From Vombatus ursinus (taxonomy: Eukaryota; Chordata; Mammalia; Diprotodontia; Vombatidae), in contig NW_020954570.1 of assembly GCF_900497805.2 (NCBI RefSeq), positions 12,213,940-12,277,939 on the forward strand: DNA of 64,000 bases. Reading direction: 5' to 3'. Both the position numbers and the translations under genes were made by a program. Positions 27,584 through 38,460 of the stretch are shown here, in pieces (position 1 is the first letter of the stretch; each line of letters opens with the position of its first letter). The notes beneath the pieces were generated by a model. It ran no database searches. It had not been told where the DNA came from and saw only the letters and a list, made by a program, of their open reading frames with translations.

Positions 27584-27826
27584 GTTGTTCAGTTGTGTCC
27601 AACTCTGCATAACTCCATGGAGTTTTTGTCCATGGAGCTTTCCTGGCAGAGATAATTGGAGTGGTTTGCCATTTCCTTCTCCAGTGTATCCCTGTTTTAC
27701 AGATGAGGAACTGAGACAAATAAGGGTTAAATGACTTGTAGTAAGTGTCTGAATCCAGATTTGAACCCAGATCTTCCTGACTCCACTCCAGTGCCCCTCC
27801 TTGCCATTGTACCACCTAGCTGCCCT
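27584..27826 (-). mobile_element. MAR1-like SINE (tRNA head, RTE-type tail)
   Basis: Antisense copy starting 'gttgttcagttgtgtccaac', then 'ggagtggtttgccatttcct', and ending with the tRNA-like head 'ccacctagctgccc'. It is flanked by ggatttaaattt (27572-27583) and ggatttaagttt (27827-27838), one mismatch. Confidence 0.88.
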
Positions 27827-28702
27827 GGATTTAAGTTTAGGTAGAACCATTATGGGCTTAAGTTGTCTGACTGAAAATTTATATGTATCTATTGTTCTTC
27901 ACATGCTGTTGGTAGCATATTTTAAATAGGGAATAGTTTGCCATGTAGATATCAAATACTCTTGAGTTTTCATTATAACTAGGTCTTATTTCTTTCTTAT
28001 CAGTGGAATTCAGATAAAAATTCCTAATTCTCCAGGGCTTATAATTCTAGAGATTTCTAAGAATAGGTCATCTTTCTTCCTAAGAGAGTCTTGTTTTCTC
28101 TCATGATTTGAACCAAAATCTTAAATCTCACTCCCAACTAATGAGCCTATTTATTCTAATGTATTCTTTGGTATTTTATTTTATAATCTGTACAGCCTAT
28201 CCAGTTTCTCTTCACTGTTTTGCTTGGATAAAGGGTTATTCGCTTTTTAAAAAAATCCTAATGCAAGTTGCTATAGCTATGCTTTTATGTTTAATGTTCA
28301 GCAAATTATCATGCAGGTGGGTAATATAATTGCTTTTTGTAATTGAATAAAAGTGTTGGATTGCTGCTTAGCTTCTTAAAGACTCACTGAAAGGATCTTA
28401 AAACTGCTTCAATAAGTAGACAAGAAGATAAATATAATATGGATTTTCCTATTCTCATGTGGTTTTAATTTCTCCCACTGAGTTCTTTATATTTTAAGAT
28501 AATAGTAATTGTCATTATTTTACTAGCCAAAAATCTAATTTCTTTGGTCCTGGATTTATCAGTCACTTTTGCTGTTTCTGTCAATATGCTCTCTCTCCCC
28601 CTCAAAAGAAGTTGCCAGGTATGACCAGCCTGCGTGAATGAGATGTTATGCCATGAATGGGATGTTGTTATCTTGTAATAATAAACCTACTTTTATTTTC
28701 AG

Positions 28703-28828
28703 GAGGTTGCTCAAAGAAGTACAGTCTTCAAAACAACTTTACCTGAAGAGGAGGAGGAGGAGGAGGAGGAGGAGGGAAAGAAAGAAGTTACTGAAGCAGT
28801 TGAGGAAGAGAATGTTTCTCACCAGCAG
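28703..28828 (+). CDS. LMNB1: LMNB1 exon 10 (end of tail domain and poly-Glu run)
   Basis: The exon follows acceptor tattttcag and precedes a GTATTA donor. It has 42 codons, phase 0. It starts EVAQRSTVFKTTLP, matching lamin B1, and continues with ten glutamates (one GAA, then nine GAG in a row), then GKKEVTEAVEEENVSHQQ. From memory human lamin B1 has eight Glu here followed by a shorter AAG-type linker, so the acidic segment is longer and re-worked. The pure GAG repeat is prone to replication slippage. The run is characteristic of the lamin B1 tail just before the CAAX region; its exact role is not established by the sequence. Confidence 0.96.
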
Positions 28829-29104
28829 GTATTACTGCATTCATTTGCTTGAAATTTTGTTAATAAAATATATTAATTGTATTAAACATATTTAAAAATA
28901 AGTCAGAAGTGTGTTTAGCTAATTAGAAGCTGCTCAATTCTTTGTAGCCTTTTGAAAATAAATTGGGAAGAATAAACTATATTCAAGTATCAAGAGGAAA
29001 AATTATTAGCTTCTTATTAATCAAGAGAGATTTTTAGCTACTTTAAAAATAAAGAAACTCAATATTATCATTCTGATACATTAAACTGGAACATTGCTTT
29101 AGAA

Positions 29105-30000
29105 CAATCACCTACATGAGAAGCCAAGGGTCTGAACCTAGCATAGAAGAAATGAATGAAACACAAGATAAGAATCAACAGAACTTGTTGATGTGGAAAA
29201 GACGATGGAATGCACCAGAGAGAGGGAATATCAAAGATGACTTTCAGGTTTCTAGCCTGGGGGACTGGAAAAATTGTGATTCCAATGGCATAAATGAGAA
29301 AGTCAATAGAAGGGAAGCCAATTTGGTGGGGAGACAATTTTTTTTTGAAATGATGACAGAACATGGCTGGAGAATATACAGAGGGAAAGAGGAAAAGGCC
29401 AAGTGTTGAGTGTTGAGGTACTCAAAGAGATAGGAAAAAGAAGTATTATTGAAGGAAGTAGAAGAATAGTTAACAGAACTGGGAGAGCCAGAATAGCACA
29501 GTGTCCCAGAGTTCTAGGAAGAAAAAGGTGATCAGCAGTGTCAATTTGAATAATCAAGGCGAATAACAGCTGGGGAAAAACATCTCTAGTGAGGGCAGTT
29601 TAAGGAGAATGGAAGGATAAGACAAAAGCCAGATTTCAAGGGTTAAGAAAAGAACAAGACATGGAGGTAGTGGCAGATATACATCACGAGTTGGGAGAAG
29701 TGTAGCAATGAAATTAATAAAAGATAGAATAGCTAGAGGGAGCCGTGGGGTGTCCAGTACAATTTTGAGGCATCAAGGGATGACCTAGGCATGTTTGAAA
29801 ATAATGGAGAAAGAGTTGAGGGAAGAAAATTGGATGTGTTACCAAGACTGGAAGTAAGATAATTGAGAGAGCAAGGTATCAGAGACTCATTCTACAAGTA
29901 TTAAGCACCTACTATGTGCCAGGAACTGTGTTAATGTTGAGGATGCAAATACAATGAATGAAACAATCTCTGCTCAAAAAGCAAAAGGGAATTCACTGAA
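29105..30000 (-). repeat. Long L2 fragment, antisense
   Basis: It follows antisense L2 order: 'tctagcctgggggactgg' (29250), 'gtgatcagcagtgtcaattt' (29530), 'aaaagccagatttcaagggt' (29620), 'gatgacctaggcatgtttga' (29780), and a second 3'-end segment 'aagcacctactatgtgccag' (29900). It lies in LMNB1 intron 10. The open frames here are antisense noise. Confidence 0.75.
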
Positions 30001-30900
30001 ACTCATAGTTTGAAGAGTTAATCTTAGAAAAGAGAAAGGAGTAGCTTTTCTTCAGAGAAAGGAAGGAAGAATTAAAAGTTTTAACGTAATAGAGATAAGA
30101 GGGCTGAGGAAGCTTAAGCCAGGTGGCCTTGATTTTCTCTACAAAGTAGGCTAACAGGTTATTGGGCTGCAGGGAGGGGGCAATAGGAGCTTATGGATGC
30201 AATATTTCAATAGCTATTGTGGGGAGTGTTTTAGGGAACTTAAATGAGATAAATAGAAGGATTACTTAGTAACAGCACCAGCTCATTGAAAAGTTTGTAA
30301 CATTAATTTATAATGGGGCCAGTCTTGCTTTGTTTTAGGACTTTTCTCCTCTAGTAATGTTCCAAAATCTCATAAGAGAAATGTAAAAGGAGAATAGTAG
30401 TGGGAGAAGAGCATCAAAAACCCAAAATTGGAAACTACCAATAAAAAAAGAAGAGAGTAGCTTGTCAGTGAGGGCAAGATTAAAATGACTTGTGCATTCC
30501 AGGCCTGGTAAGTAGTAAGGTGTACCTAGGACAGTGGACTAGGTAAAGTAGGTAGTAACAGTAAGGACTTCACTAGGTTTAAGGTAATGGCAGCGTGAGA
30601 GCTAATAGGTAAGAAGGTTGTGGGTGGAGATGAGAATATCAGTGTTGAGATCTTGGTTGATGAATCAGTGCCATACCCATGATGAGATTCAGGATATGAC
30701 TCTTATTAGTGAATGGTTAGTGTAGAATGGGGGTTGAAGAGGTTGAGGGTGAGAAACTATGTTAAGTCAAAGTGCCATATGGGTCATTGACGTAGAGTAA
30801 TAGTTGGAAATGGAGTGAAGAGGAAAAATGTGAGTCAGGTGCTGATAGCAAGAAAAGGCCAGTCCTGGAATATGTTAAATTGATAATACAGTCCTCAGTC
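30000..30900. other. Intron 10 stretch, unassigned
   Basis: Purine-rich, probably old repeat sequence of the same kind as the L2 before it. No feature can be named with confidence. Confidence 0.4.
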
Positions 30901-30988
30901 AAGGAGGAAGGTTTACACAATGACCAAATTAAAAATTGGTCATTATGTTTTCCTTTTTAATTTGGTCATTGTGTAAACTTTCCTCCTT
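30901..30988. repeat. Near-perfect inverted repeat (hairpin)
   Basis: The left arm 30901-30935 and right arm 30954-30988 are each 35 bp and reverse-complementary with a single mismatch. The loop is 18 bp (30936-30953) and itself repeats 'ttggtcatta' from the arm. It lies in LMNB1 intron 10, about 500 bp before the last exon. It could be a product of template switching or a remnant of a palindromic element. Confidence 0.9.
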
Positions 30989-31139
30989 GTTCTACTCATT
31001 TCACTATGCATCACTTTATTAAAATCCTCTCAGATTTCTCTGTCACTAATTCTATTCATTCATATTCCCTATTTTCAAACATTCTATAATTGATAGGCAC
31101 CCACTTTGTCGCCAGTGCTTCGCCACAATAAAGTACTGA

Positions 31140-31235
31140 TACATATGTATACACACACGTGTGTGTGTGTGTATTTATATATATATACATATATATATAA
31201 AAATATATACACACATATATACACACACATATTAG
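31140..31235. repeat. Alternating purine-pyrimidine microsatellite
   Basis: (CA)n, (GT)n and (AT)n blocks run together. It is of the type that can adopt Z-DNA and is likely polymorphic. Confidence 0.85.
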
Positions 31236-31482
31236 TCACAGGACATGATTAATGTGTTGGCATTAGTAAAACCATTGCTATATATGTGTTAAGTTTTTAT
31301 TTTGGTGTTCAATTTTTAAAATTTGTTCATGTTATTGGAAGGTCCCTTATAACCTTTGGTTCTTAGTTTCCAGTTTATAAACTGGGACAGGGCTGAACTT
31401 GATTACTAAGGCCCACTCCAGCTTCTAAGATTCTGTGATTCTCTTTCTTTACAATAACTTTTTTTTCTTCTTTGCTAACCAG

Positions 31483-31524
31483 GGAGACCCAGGAACATCC
31501 AAGAGAAGCTGTGCAATTATGTAA
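31483..31524 (+). CDS. LMNB1: LMNB1 exon 11, last coding segment with CAAX box
   Basis: After acceptor tttgctaaccag, 13 codons GDPGTSKRSCAIM and a TAA stop follow. The C-terminal CAIM is a CaaX box. In B-type lamins the Cys is farnesylated, the last three residues are removed and the Cys is carboxymethylated, which keeps the protein at the inner nuclear membrane. The stop codon is at 31522-31524. Confidence 0.97.
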   Translation, partial: GDPGTSKRSCAIM

Positions 31525-32110
31525 ACTGTTGAAATATCTTTCTCAAAATAAAAAACTGCAGTAATACTTATGTACATACACTCAAAACCTTCTCAGAAGC
31601 ACAAAGTATTTTTATATTTCCTTTATGTGAATTTATAAACTGGAAGCCTAATGGCCTTAATTTCCTTTTTGACACTGAAAAACATGTTTTATAAAAGAAA
31701 TCCTATCCATAACTTTTCTGTAAGATGTGAATTATTGATGATGTGAATTTTTTTTAAATCCCTCAAATTTTTCTGCCATTTTTGTGTTACTGGAATTTTC
31801 TTGGTCTTTATTTTTGAAAGCTTTTGTGAGAAGAAGAAATAAACCACTATGTGTCTGGGAGTTATTTGGAGATTTCTCCATATAGACTGTCATTGGGCTA
31901 TTATTGATAATTCTCTATTCTGTATAATGGTGCTGTGAGGGAGAGGGAAAGCATTTTCAATATTTTGGACATTTTTGTACTGGATTTTTTTTTTGTAATA
32001 AAAAGGTTACAGATTTTTTTGATAGAAAAAACAAAACTTTGTAAGAAAGTAATATTGCCTAATCATCATGTGAACACTCTCAATAAAAGCTACAACAAAA
32101 CTTGTTTTAC
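31525..32110 (+). other. LMNB1: LMNB1 3' UTR
   Basis: This is A/T-rich sequence directly after the stop codon with several AATAAA hexamers. The most distal convincing signal is at 32082-32087 and is followed by a run of sequence compatible with a cleavage site near 32105-32115. Another is at 31998-32003, with further copies nearer the stop, so alternative 3' ends are possible. The end given is an estimate. Downstream sequence (32110-32860) shows no gene or repeat that I recognise. Confidence 0.75.
32082..32087 (+). promoter_or_regulatory. LMNB1: Candidate distal polyadenylation signal of LMNB1
   Basis: AATAAA lies about 560 bases after the stop codon and is followed within 30 bases by a T-rich stretch. 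It is the last hexamer before sequence loses resemblance to a UTR. Choice between this and the hexamer at 31998 is inference. Confidence 0.6.
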
Positions 32111-32864
32111 TTGGTACTTTTTATGTTCTTAGATTCTTAAGCAACAAGGTTGGGGATGGGGTGGGAGAAAGGGAGGGAAAGAAGGATTTCCATATTAAAA
32201 TATGTTAGTTATGTTCTTTAAAATAATGTGACTTGTTTAAATTTTCCTGTGTGATATTAACAAATAAAAATATTGCAAACCACAGTAATATTGGGACTTC
32301 AGTAAATTATCTTTAATCTACTTAGAGATAGAATATTTGTGGAAGAAAATATTGTATTTTATGTTTGTGGCACTCACCTGTTAAAGATGAATTTATTAAT
32401 TAAATTATTCTAATTTGATTTAAGTATCTTTGTTAGAAAATCCAAAGGGACAGAAATATATTCTGCTTTTGGAAATTTCTCTCTCACACCATTTTCACTC
32501 ACCTTCTGTAGTTTTTCCAAATGAAAACAAAATTCCCCAATATGATAAAAGAGTAACAAAATTCACGTAAGTTTGGTTCTTCAGCAACAGAATATTTGTT
32601 AAAATACCTTGGGGAATTATTTTCCTAAAACCATTAAATCCCATTTTAACCACTTGCTCCCGTAATGTTCTCCTTTTTTTCTTGAACAGATTGAACTCAA
32701 AAGATAATTCAAATTAATTGAAGACCTCTTCCTTTCCTTAGTCTAATCATTATCTTAATCACTTAAGAGAGGAATCCTTCCAGATGGTCCAACTCTCCTT
32801 TTAGGAACTGATGATAGTGTTTAAAAATTTTTTTGTTTTGGCATTGATAATGAAAGAAAGACTG

Positions 32865-33295
32865 ATAATTTTCTCATTCAGGGGTGACCAATGACCCTGG
32901 TAAACCAATTCAGCAGATGGGCTAAACCAGGTTGAGGGTAACTAAGGGGTCTCAAACCTGTTGGTGAGTTAGGAGGGTGCCTACCCCAAGCATGTGAAGA
33001 CTTCTCCTGGTGGAATGGGCAAATGAGAACAATTTGTTCCAACAGCTATGAAGACAGCTGAAGCAGGTGCTGTGGAGAGCTTAGAACTTGGTTGGACATT
33101 GAAGATGCCAAGATCATTCACTGCATCTTGAGCCATCACCAGTTGTCTGATTTTGTCCTGCCACTGGACTGTGATGCCTCTGGAGGGGAGAGAGTGAGGC
33201 CAATGATTTTGTGTAATTCTGCCTCACTTAAATCCAATTTATGCATGAATCAAAGGACATTACCCATGCCATTTTTTTTTTTTACTGTCCTAATA
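32865..33295 (+). repeat. Second copy of the marsupial repeat seen at 9.65 kb, sense
   Basis: It shares 'catgtgaagacttctcctgg', 'gaatgggcaaatgagaaca' and 'gaagcaggtgctgtggaga' with the reverse complement of 9650-10135. Its tail is lost. The open frame inside is not a gene. Confidence 0.75.
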
Positions 33296-33369
33296 TTTTG
33301 TGATCTGTAGGCTAATGAGGGAAGGAGAGATAGGGTGAGGTGGGAAGAGGTATCAGTATGCTTCTACAT

Positions 33370-33690
33370 GTTTTAGGGGAAAAACTTTTAACTGATGCAG
33401 AGTGGAATGAGGAGACCCAGGAGAACAATGTGTAGTATAACAACATTGTAAAAATGAACAATTCTGAAAGACTTAAGAACTCTGATCACCATAATGATCA
33501 GCTATGATTGCAGAGGACAAATAATTTAGAATGTTGCCCACATTAGATACGCTAAGTGAGATGAGCATTTTTGGACAGGGCCAATGTGAGGATGTTTTGC
33601 TTTGCTACACATATTTGTTGTAGGAGGTTGGGAGTAGAAGTGAGAACATGTGACTTAACTGAAAAAATAAAATTTTAAAATACTAAAGTA
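33370..33690 (+). mobile_element. Decayed L1 3' end
   Basis: Same order as 17.6-18.0 kb: 'gatgcagagtggaatgagga', 'caggagaacaatgtgtag', then the A-rich end at 33660-33690. Confidence 0.65.
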
Positions 33691-34385
33691 AATCCATTAA
33701 TTCTTGTTATTTTAGCCATTAGTTTCAGTTTTGCCACCATTATCACCTGACCACTGTCCCTTAAACTGAGATAACTGTGGTGCAGTGGAAAATCAGGTAT
33801 GTCACCATGGACAAGTCACGTCAGCTTGCTTTGTTATCCATAACCGAAAGTGTTGTTATCAAATGAGACCATATGTAACCGATTTTACAAATCTTAAGAG
33901 CACCACATATGGCCCAAACTATGTGACTTTCACTGATTCCATTCAGTTTTTCTAATGTAAATTTCTAATTTGCTTGTCTACTTAGCAATAGTCTAAATGA
34001 TACCCTGAAGTGAGACTGGGTTCTATAATGCTATCTGCCATTTGAATGAAATAATTGCCTCACTTCTCATTATTCTCATTATTCACCTAGTCACAGTCTC
34101 TGCTCTTCAGCAGCACTTTCTGTTTCTTACAGTTCCCACACACAACTTTCTAGGTGTTCATGGACTGCTTCGGGTAAGGGATGGTTTATTGACTAATACA
34201 AAGCATGCTCCACATAACACATTGCAGTAGCATCATTAATACATTGTAAGTTCACTTCTGTAAGTAACTTCTGTTACTCATGGTAACATTGTTTGAGCTA
34301 TGAACAGACATAAATTATATAGTCTAATCATAGAACCACCTGTTTTCTGTAATATTTTCCTTTAATAATACCTTAGCATTTAGGA
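33690..34385. other. Intergenic stretch, unassigned
   Basis: No gene or named repeat recognised. Confidence 0.5.
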
Positions 34386-34850
34386 AACCTTAGAGGACAT
34401 CTAATCCAATCAACAAAATCTCTTCTAGAATGAACCCATCATCTAACCTTAGTGTGAAGACCTCTAGTGAGAAGTGAACACTTCCTTCCAAGGCAACTCA
34501 CTTGATGTTTGGATAGATTTAATTGTTGGGAAATTTTTTCCTCATCTCAGATCTGAATTTACTTCTTTGCAGCGAGAACAAGTTGAATTTCTCTTGTATG
34601 TGATAGTCCTTCAAATATTTGAAGGTAACTCCTGTCTCTCCTATCTTATCTTCTCCAGGCTAACCATCCCCAGTTATTTCAACAAAATTCTTACATAGCA
34701 TAGACTAGAGGCCCTTCACTGTCGTGGTTGCCCTCTGAAACAAAATGACCTTCCTAAAATGTAGCACCCAAAAATAAACATAATATTCAACTCCATTTTC
34801 AATAAGTTGTTCTTGGTTTCAATTCCACAGGAACACTATATTCCCCGGAA
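34386..34850 (-). repeat. L3/CR1 LINE fragment, antisense
   Basis: 'gcctctagtccatgctatgt' type antisense CR1 text is present: 'ctccaggctaaccatcccca', 'gaggcccttcactgtcgtgg', 'aaatgtagcacccaaaaata'. Order and wording match the conserved CR1/L3 3' region. The fragment resumes at 35290-35414 and 38229-38460. Confidence 0.85.
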
Positions 34851-35129
34851 TAAGCTGATCACCTGAAATCTCATCACCTCATCAGTTTTTGATAGCCAAC
34901 ATCTTCTCCATCTTCTCAACTCCTCTTCTGTTGCCTCTCCTCTCTGGTTGGAGGGCTGGAGGGTGGAACATTTAACAATTGCCAAAGCCTTCCTTTAGAA
35001 AGGGCTCACAACCTTCCTGGTAATTCCATATTCTTTCAGCAGCTCTACCTTGTTACAACTTCATGCTGGACAGTCCCTGTTGCTCCCTTTCTACCCCAGT
35101 TTTCGGCTTCCTTTTAGTGCATTGTCTTC

Positions 35130-35275
35130 ATTAGGTTATAAGCTCCTGGAGAGGAAGAACAGAAAAATGGCAGAAAAATTTGAGGGATTTAAAAAAGTTT
35201 TTTTTAATTTGTATCCCTAGCACTTAGCACAGTGCCTGGGACATAGTAGATACTTAATATATGTTTAATTGAATA
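35130..35275 (+). repeat. L2 3' end
   Basis: 'gttataagctcctggagagg' and 'cacttagcacagtgcctggg' followed by a diverged poly-tail are the sense L2 3' end. Confidence 0.8.
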
Positions 35276-35289
35276 ATATAGATAAAATC

Positions 35290-35414
35290 AAACCAGTACA
35301 GAGTACAGATAGGCTCACTTTTACTGGACACTATCCTTCCTGCTGTAGCCCAAGATCATATTAATTCTCTTGGCTGCAATATCACACTATTGGCTCATAT
35401 TGAGATGGTAATCC
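35290..35414 (-). repeat. L3/CR1, antisense, second block
   Basis: 'attctcttggctgcaatatc' and 'ctcatattgagatggtaatc' continue the L3 fragment. It is cut at 35415-35436 by the target-site duplication of the HAL1-like element. Confidence 0.8.
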
Positions 35415-36149
35415 TCTAAAACCTTGAAATCTTTTTTTTAAATATTTATTTTTTATTTTTTTCTCTCTCCCCCTTCTCTTATCCCCTTCCCCTTCTATTT
35501 TCCTGTAAGGCAGGATAAATTTCTGTACCCCATTTCCTGTATTTCTTATTTCCCAGGTGCATATGAAAACATTTTTTTAAACATGTGTTTTTAAAACTTT
35601 GGGTTCCAAATTTTCTCCCTTCCTCCCTCCCCACCCACCCTCATTGAAAAGGCAAGCAACTCAATATAGGTGATACATGTGCAGTTATGCAAAACACTTC
35701 CATAGTAGACATGCTGTGAAAAACTAACTCTATTTCCCTTAATCCTATCCTGCCCTCCCCTATTTATTCTATTTTTTCTTTTGACCCTGTCCCTCCTCAG
35801 AAGTATTTGCTTTTGATTATCCCCTCCCCCAATCTGCCCTCCCCTCTATCAACCCCCTGCTCTCTTGTCCCCTTCCCCCCTTATTTTCCTGGAGGGTAAG
35901 ATAGATTTCCATACCCCGTTGTGTGTGTTATTCCCTCCTTAAGTCAAATCCTATGAGAATAAGATTCACTCATTCCCTTTCACCTTCCCCCGCTTCTCCT
36001 CTACTGTAAGAGCCTTTTCTGGTTTTTTTTTGTGAGATAATTTACCCTGTTCTTCCTCTCCTTTTCTCCTTCTCCTAGTATAATCCTCTCTCACCCCTTA
36101 ATTTTATTCTCCAGATATGACCCCTTCATCTTCAACTCATCTTGTGCCC

Positions 36150-36202
<53 letters not shown>
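36150..36202 (+). repeat. (TCTA)n microsatellite
   Basis: An uninterrupted tetranucleotide run in the 3' part of the HAL1-like element, likely variable in length. Confidence 0.9.
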
Positions 36203-36348
36203 ATACATACATATAATTTTTTCCCTCCAACTACCCTAATACTGACAAAGGTCTCATGAGTTACAAATATTATCTCTCCATGCAGGAATGTAAACAGTTC
36301 AACCTTAATAAGTCTCTTATGATTTCTCTTTCCTGTTTATTTACCTCT

Positions 36349-37431
36349 TCATGTTCCACTTGAGTCTTGTATTTGAAAGTCAAATTTTCTATTCAGTTCT
36401 GGTTTTTTCATCAAGAATGCTTGAAAGTCCTCTATTTCACTGAATGACCATTTTTTCCCCTGAAGGATTATACTCAGTTTTGCTGGGTAGGTGATTCTTG
36501 ATTGTAATCCTATCTCCTTTGCCCTCCAGAGTATTATATTCCATGCCCTGAGGTCCCTTAATGTAGAAGTTGCTAAATCTTGTGTTATTCTGATTGTGTT
36601 TCCACAATATTTGAATTGTTTCTCTCTGGCTGCTTGCAATATTTTCTCCTTGACCTGGGAGTTCTGGAATTTGGCTACAATATTCCTAGGAGTTTTCCTT
36701 TGGGGACCTCTTTCAGGAGGAGATCGGTGGATTCTTTCAATTTCTATTTTGCCCTCTGGTTCTAAAATATCAGGGCAGTTTTCCTTGATAATTTCTTGAA
36801 AGATGATGTCTAGGCTCTTTTTTTGATCATGGCTTTCAGATAGTCCAATAATTTTTAAATTCTTTCTCCTGGATCTATTTTCCAGGTCAGTTGTTTTTCC
36901 AATGAGATATTTCACATTGTTTTCTAATTTTTCATTCTTTTGGATTTGTTTTACAGTGTCTTGATTTCTCATAAAGTCACTAGCTTCCAATTGCTCTATT
37001 CTAATTTTTAAAGAAGTATTTTCTTCAGTAATCTTTTGGACTTCCTTTTCCATTTGGCCAATTTTGCTTTTTAGGGAATTCTTTTCCTCATTGGCTTCTT
37101 GGACGTCTTTTGCCATTTGGGTTAGGCTATTTTTTAAGGTATTATTTTCTTCAGTATTTTTTGGGGTCTCCTTTAGCAAGCTGTTGACTTGTTTTTCATG
37201 ATTTTCTTGCATCACTCTCAATTTTTCCTCTACTTCTCTTACTTGCTTCTCAAAATTCCTTTTGAGCTTTTCCAAGGCCTGGGACTGATTCATATTTTTC
37301 TTGGAGGCTTTGGATGTAGGAGCTTTGACTTTGTTGTCTTCTTCTGGTTGTATGTTTTGATCTTCTTTGTCACCAAAGTAAGATAACATAGTCTGACTCT
37401 TTTTGCACTGCTTACTCATGATCCCGGCCAA
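36349..37431 (-). CDS. L1/HAL1 ORF1 protein, intact frame
   Basis: 360 codons from ATG at 37431 to the stop at 36349. L1 ORF1p is a trimeric RNA-binding chaperone that packages L1 RNA in the cytoplasm. In the sequence, residues 1-48 are a basic head and residues about 50-185 are a long Glu/Lys heptad coiled coil. RRKNLKIIGLSES (188-200) starts the RRM-like domain, and PRNIVAKFQNSQVKEKILQAA (248-268, shown as PRNIVAKF and KEKILQAA) is its end. SRITYPAKLSIILQGKK (311-327) is the C-terminal domain, in line with the human ORF1p motif RISYPAKLSF. Length agrees with mammalian ORF1p (about 340-370). It has no neighbouring ORF2. Transcription would come from the element's own 5' UTR. The open frame suggests the element is young. 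Confidence 0.9.
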   Translation of the reverse strand: MAGIMSKQCKKSQTMLSYFGDKEDQNIQPEEDNKVKAPTSKASKKNMNQSQALEKLKRNFEKQVREVEEKLRVMQENHEKQVNSLLKETPKNTEENNTLKNSLTQMAKDVQEANEEKNSLKSKIGQMEKEVQKITEENTSLKIRIEQLEASDFMRNQDTVKQIQKNEKLENNVKYLIGKTTDLENRSRRKNLKIIGLSESHDQKKSLDIIFQEIIKENCPDILEPEGKIEIERIHRSPPERGPQRKTPRNIVAKFQNSQVKEKILQAAREKQFKYCGNTIRITQDLATSTLRDLRAWNIILWRAKEIGLQSRITYPAKLSIILQGKKWSFSEIEDFQAFLMKKPELNRKFDFQIQDSSGT

Positions 37432-38228
37432 TTACTTGAGTTTTAAACTCTTTGTTAAGGTAAGAGTCTGCTTCCAATGTGAAGAATGTACTGTCCCAAG
37501 TTTCAGGGGTTTGTACAGCTGTTTTCAGAGATACTTCTAGGGACCTGTAAATTTTCAGTTCTTCCAAGGTGGTATGATAAGGGGTGAGGTGTTTCCTCTC
37601 CATCACCACAATAAACTCCACCACACCAGCACTCCTCCTCGCCCCAGGACCACCCCTCAGAACTGTGACCCAGATCCAAGCACAGGCAGAGCAAGAGATT
37701 CCTGCCTCAGCCCTGGCAAAGAGATCCCTGCAATCCCCCTCTGATCAGCCACTCGATTCCCCCTCAGTCTGTGGGCTGGAAGTTCAGGAGGCAGCCGCTG
37801 CCCCAGAGGCCACACTCAGGACTTGTGGCTGAGACCTAACCCCTTCTCTCACCGCAGTCACAGACTTTTCCCATTGACCTTCTAAGTAGTTGGTGTTCAT
37901 GGGTTGAGAAGTCTGGAAACTGCCACAGCTGCCTGCGATTCAGTCCTCTGAGGCCTGCTCCAGGGTTGCTGTGGCCTGCGCACTCACGCTGCACTGTGTT
38001 CCTCTCCCAGCCGGCGCGATATACCTTTCTGATCAACCATCCAGGTTGTCTGTGGCTGGAAATTTGCTTCACTCTGTCTTTTTGTGGGTTCTGCTGCTTT
38101 AGGATTTGTTTAGAGCCATTTTTTATAGGTATTTGGAGGGGTTTGGGGGAGAGCTCAAGCAAGTCAATGCTTTAGTTCCACCATCTTGGCTCCGCCCCCT
38201 GCTGTTTCTAAAACCTTGAAATCTTTTT

Positions 38229-38460
38229 CCTATCAATTGCTATCTAGTCAAACCTTTCCAATCTTATACTTGTGAAGTTCATTTTTTGAACCCAAACATA
38301 AGACTACATTTTGTCCCTATAGAATTACATCTTATGCTAATTAAATTGGCCCAATGTTCTAGTATGTCAGATCTTGTCACTGAGTGTGTGAACTATCCCT
38401 CCCTGATTTGTATTATATATAAATTTATTAGCTATGGCATTCATGCTGCAACAGGTGGCC
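38229..38460 (-). repeat. L3/CR1, antisense, third block
   Basis: 'ttatacttgtgaagttcatt' and 'gaatttcatctta'-like sequence continue the L3 copy on the far side of the HAL1-like insertion. This shows a single older L3 was split. Confidence 0.8.

Larger units (their letters stand above)
35437..38206 (-). mobile_element. HAL1-like (ORF1-only) L1 element with 22-bp TSD
   Basis: It is a complete-looking LINE insertion in - orientation. Its flanks 35415-35436 and 38207-38228 are an identical 22-bp duplication (tctaaaacc...ctttttt type). The 5' end at about 38205 reads as 'gggggcggagccaagatgg' on the - strand, the standard L1 start. A 5' UTR of about 770 bp follows, then an open ORF1 of 360 codons (37431-36349). 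Then comes a pyrimidine-rich (in + sense) 3' part of 0.9 kb that includes a (TCTA)n tract (36150-36202) and an L1-type terminal region, ending in an A-rich tail. The 3.8 kb of ORF2 is absent, the hallmark of HAL1 elements, which need an L1 ORF2 in trans. An internal deletion of a full L1 is the alternative. Confidence 0.85.

Noticed and set aside
36150-36202. CRISPR-like or other spaced repeat array
   Set aside because: It is a plain (TCTA)n microsatellite; no spacers, and the DNA is mammalian.
37584-38175. Several short open frames on both strands
   Set aside because: They are in the GC-rich 5' UTR of the HAL1-like element.
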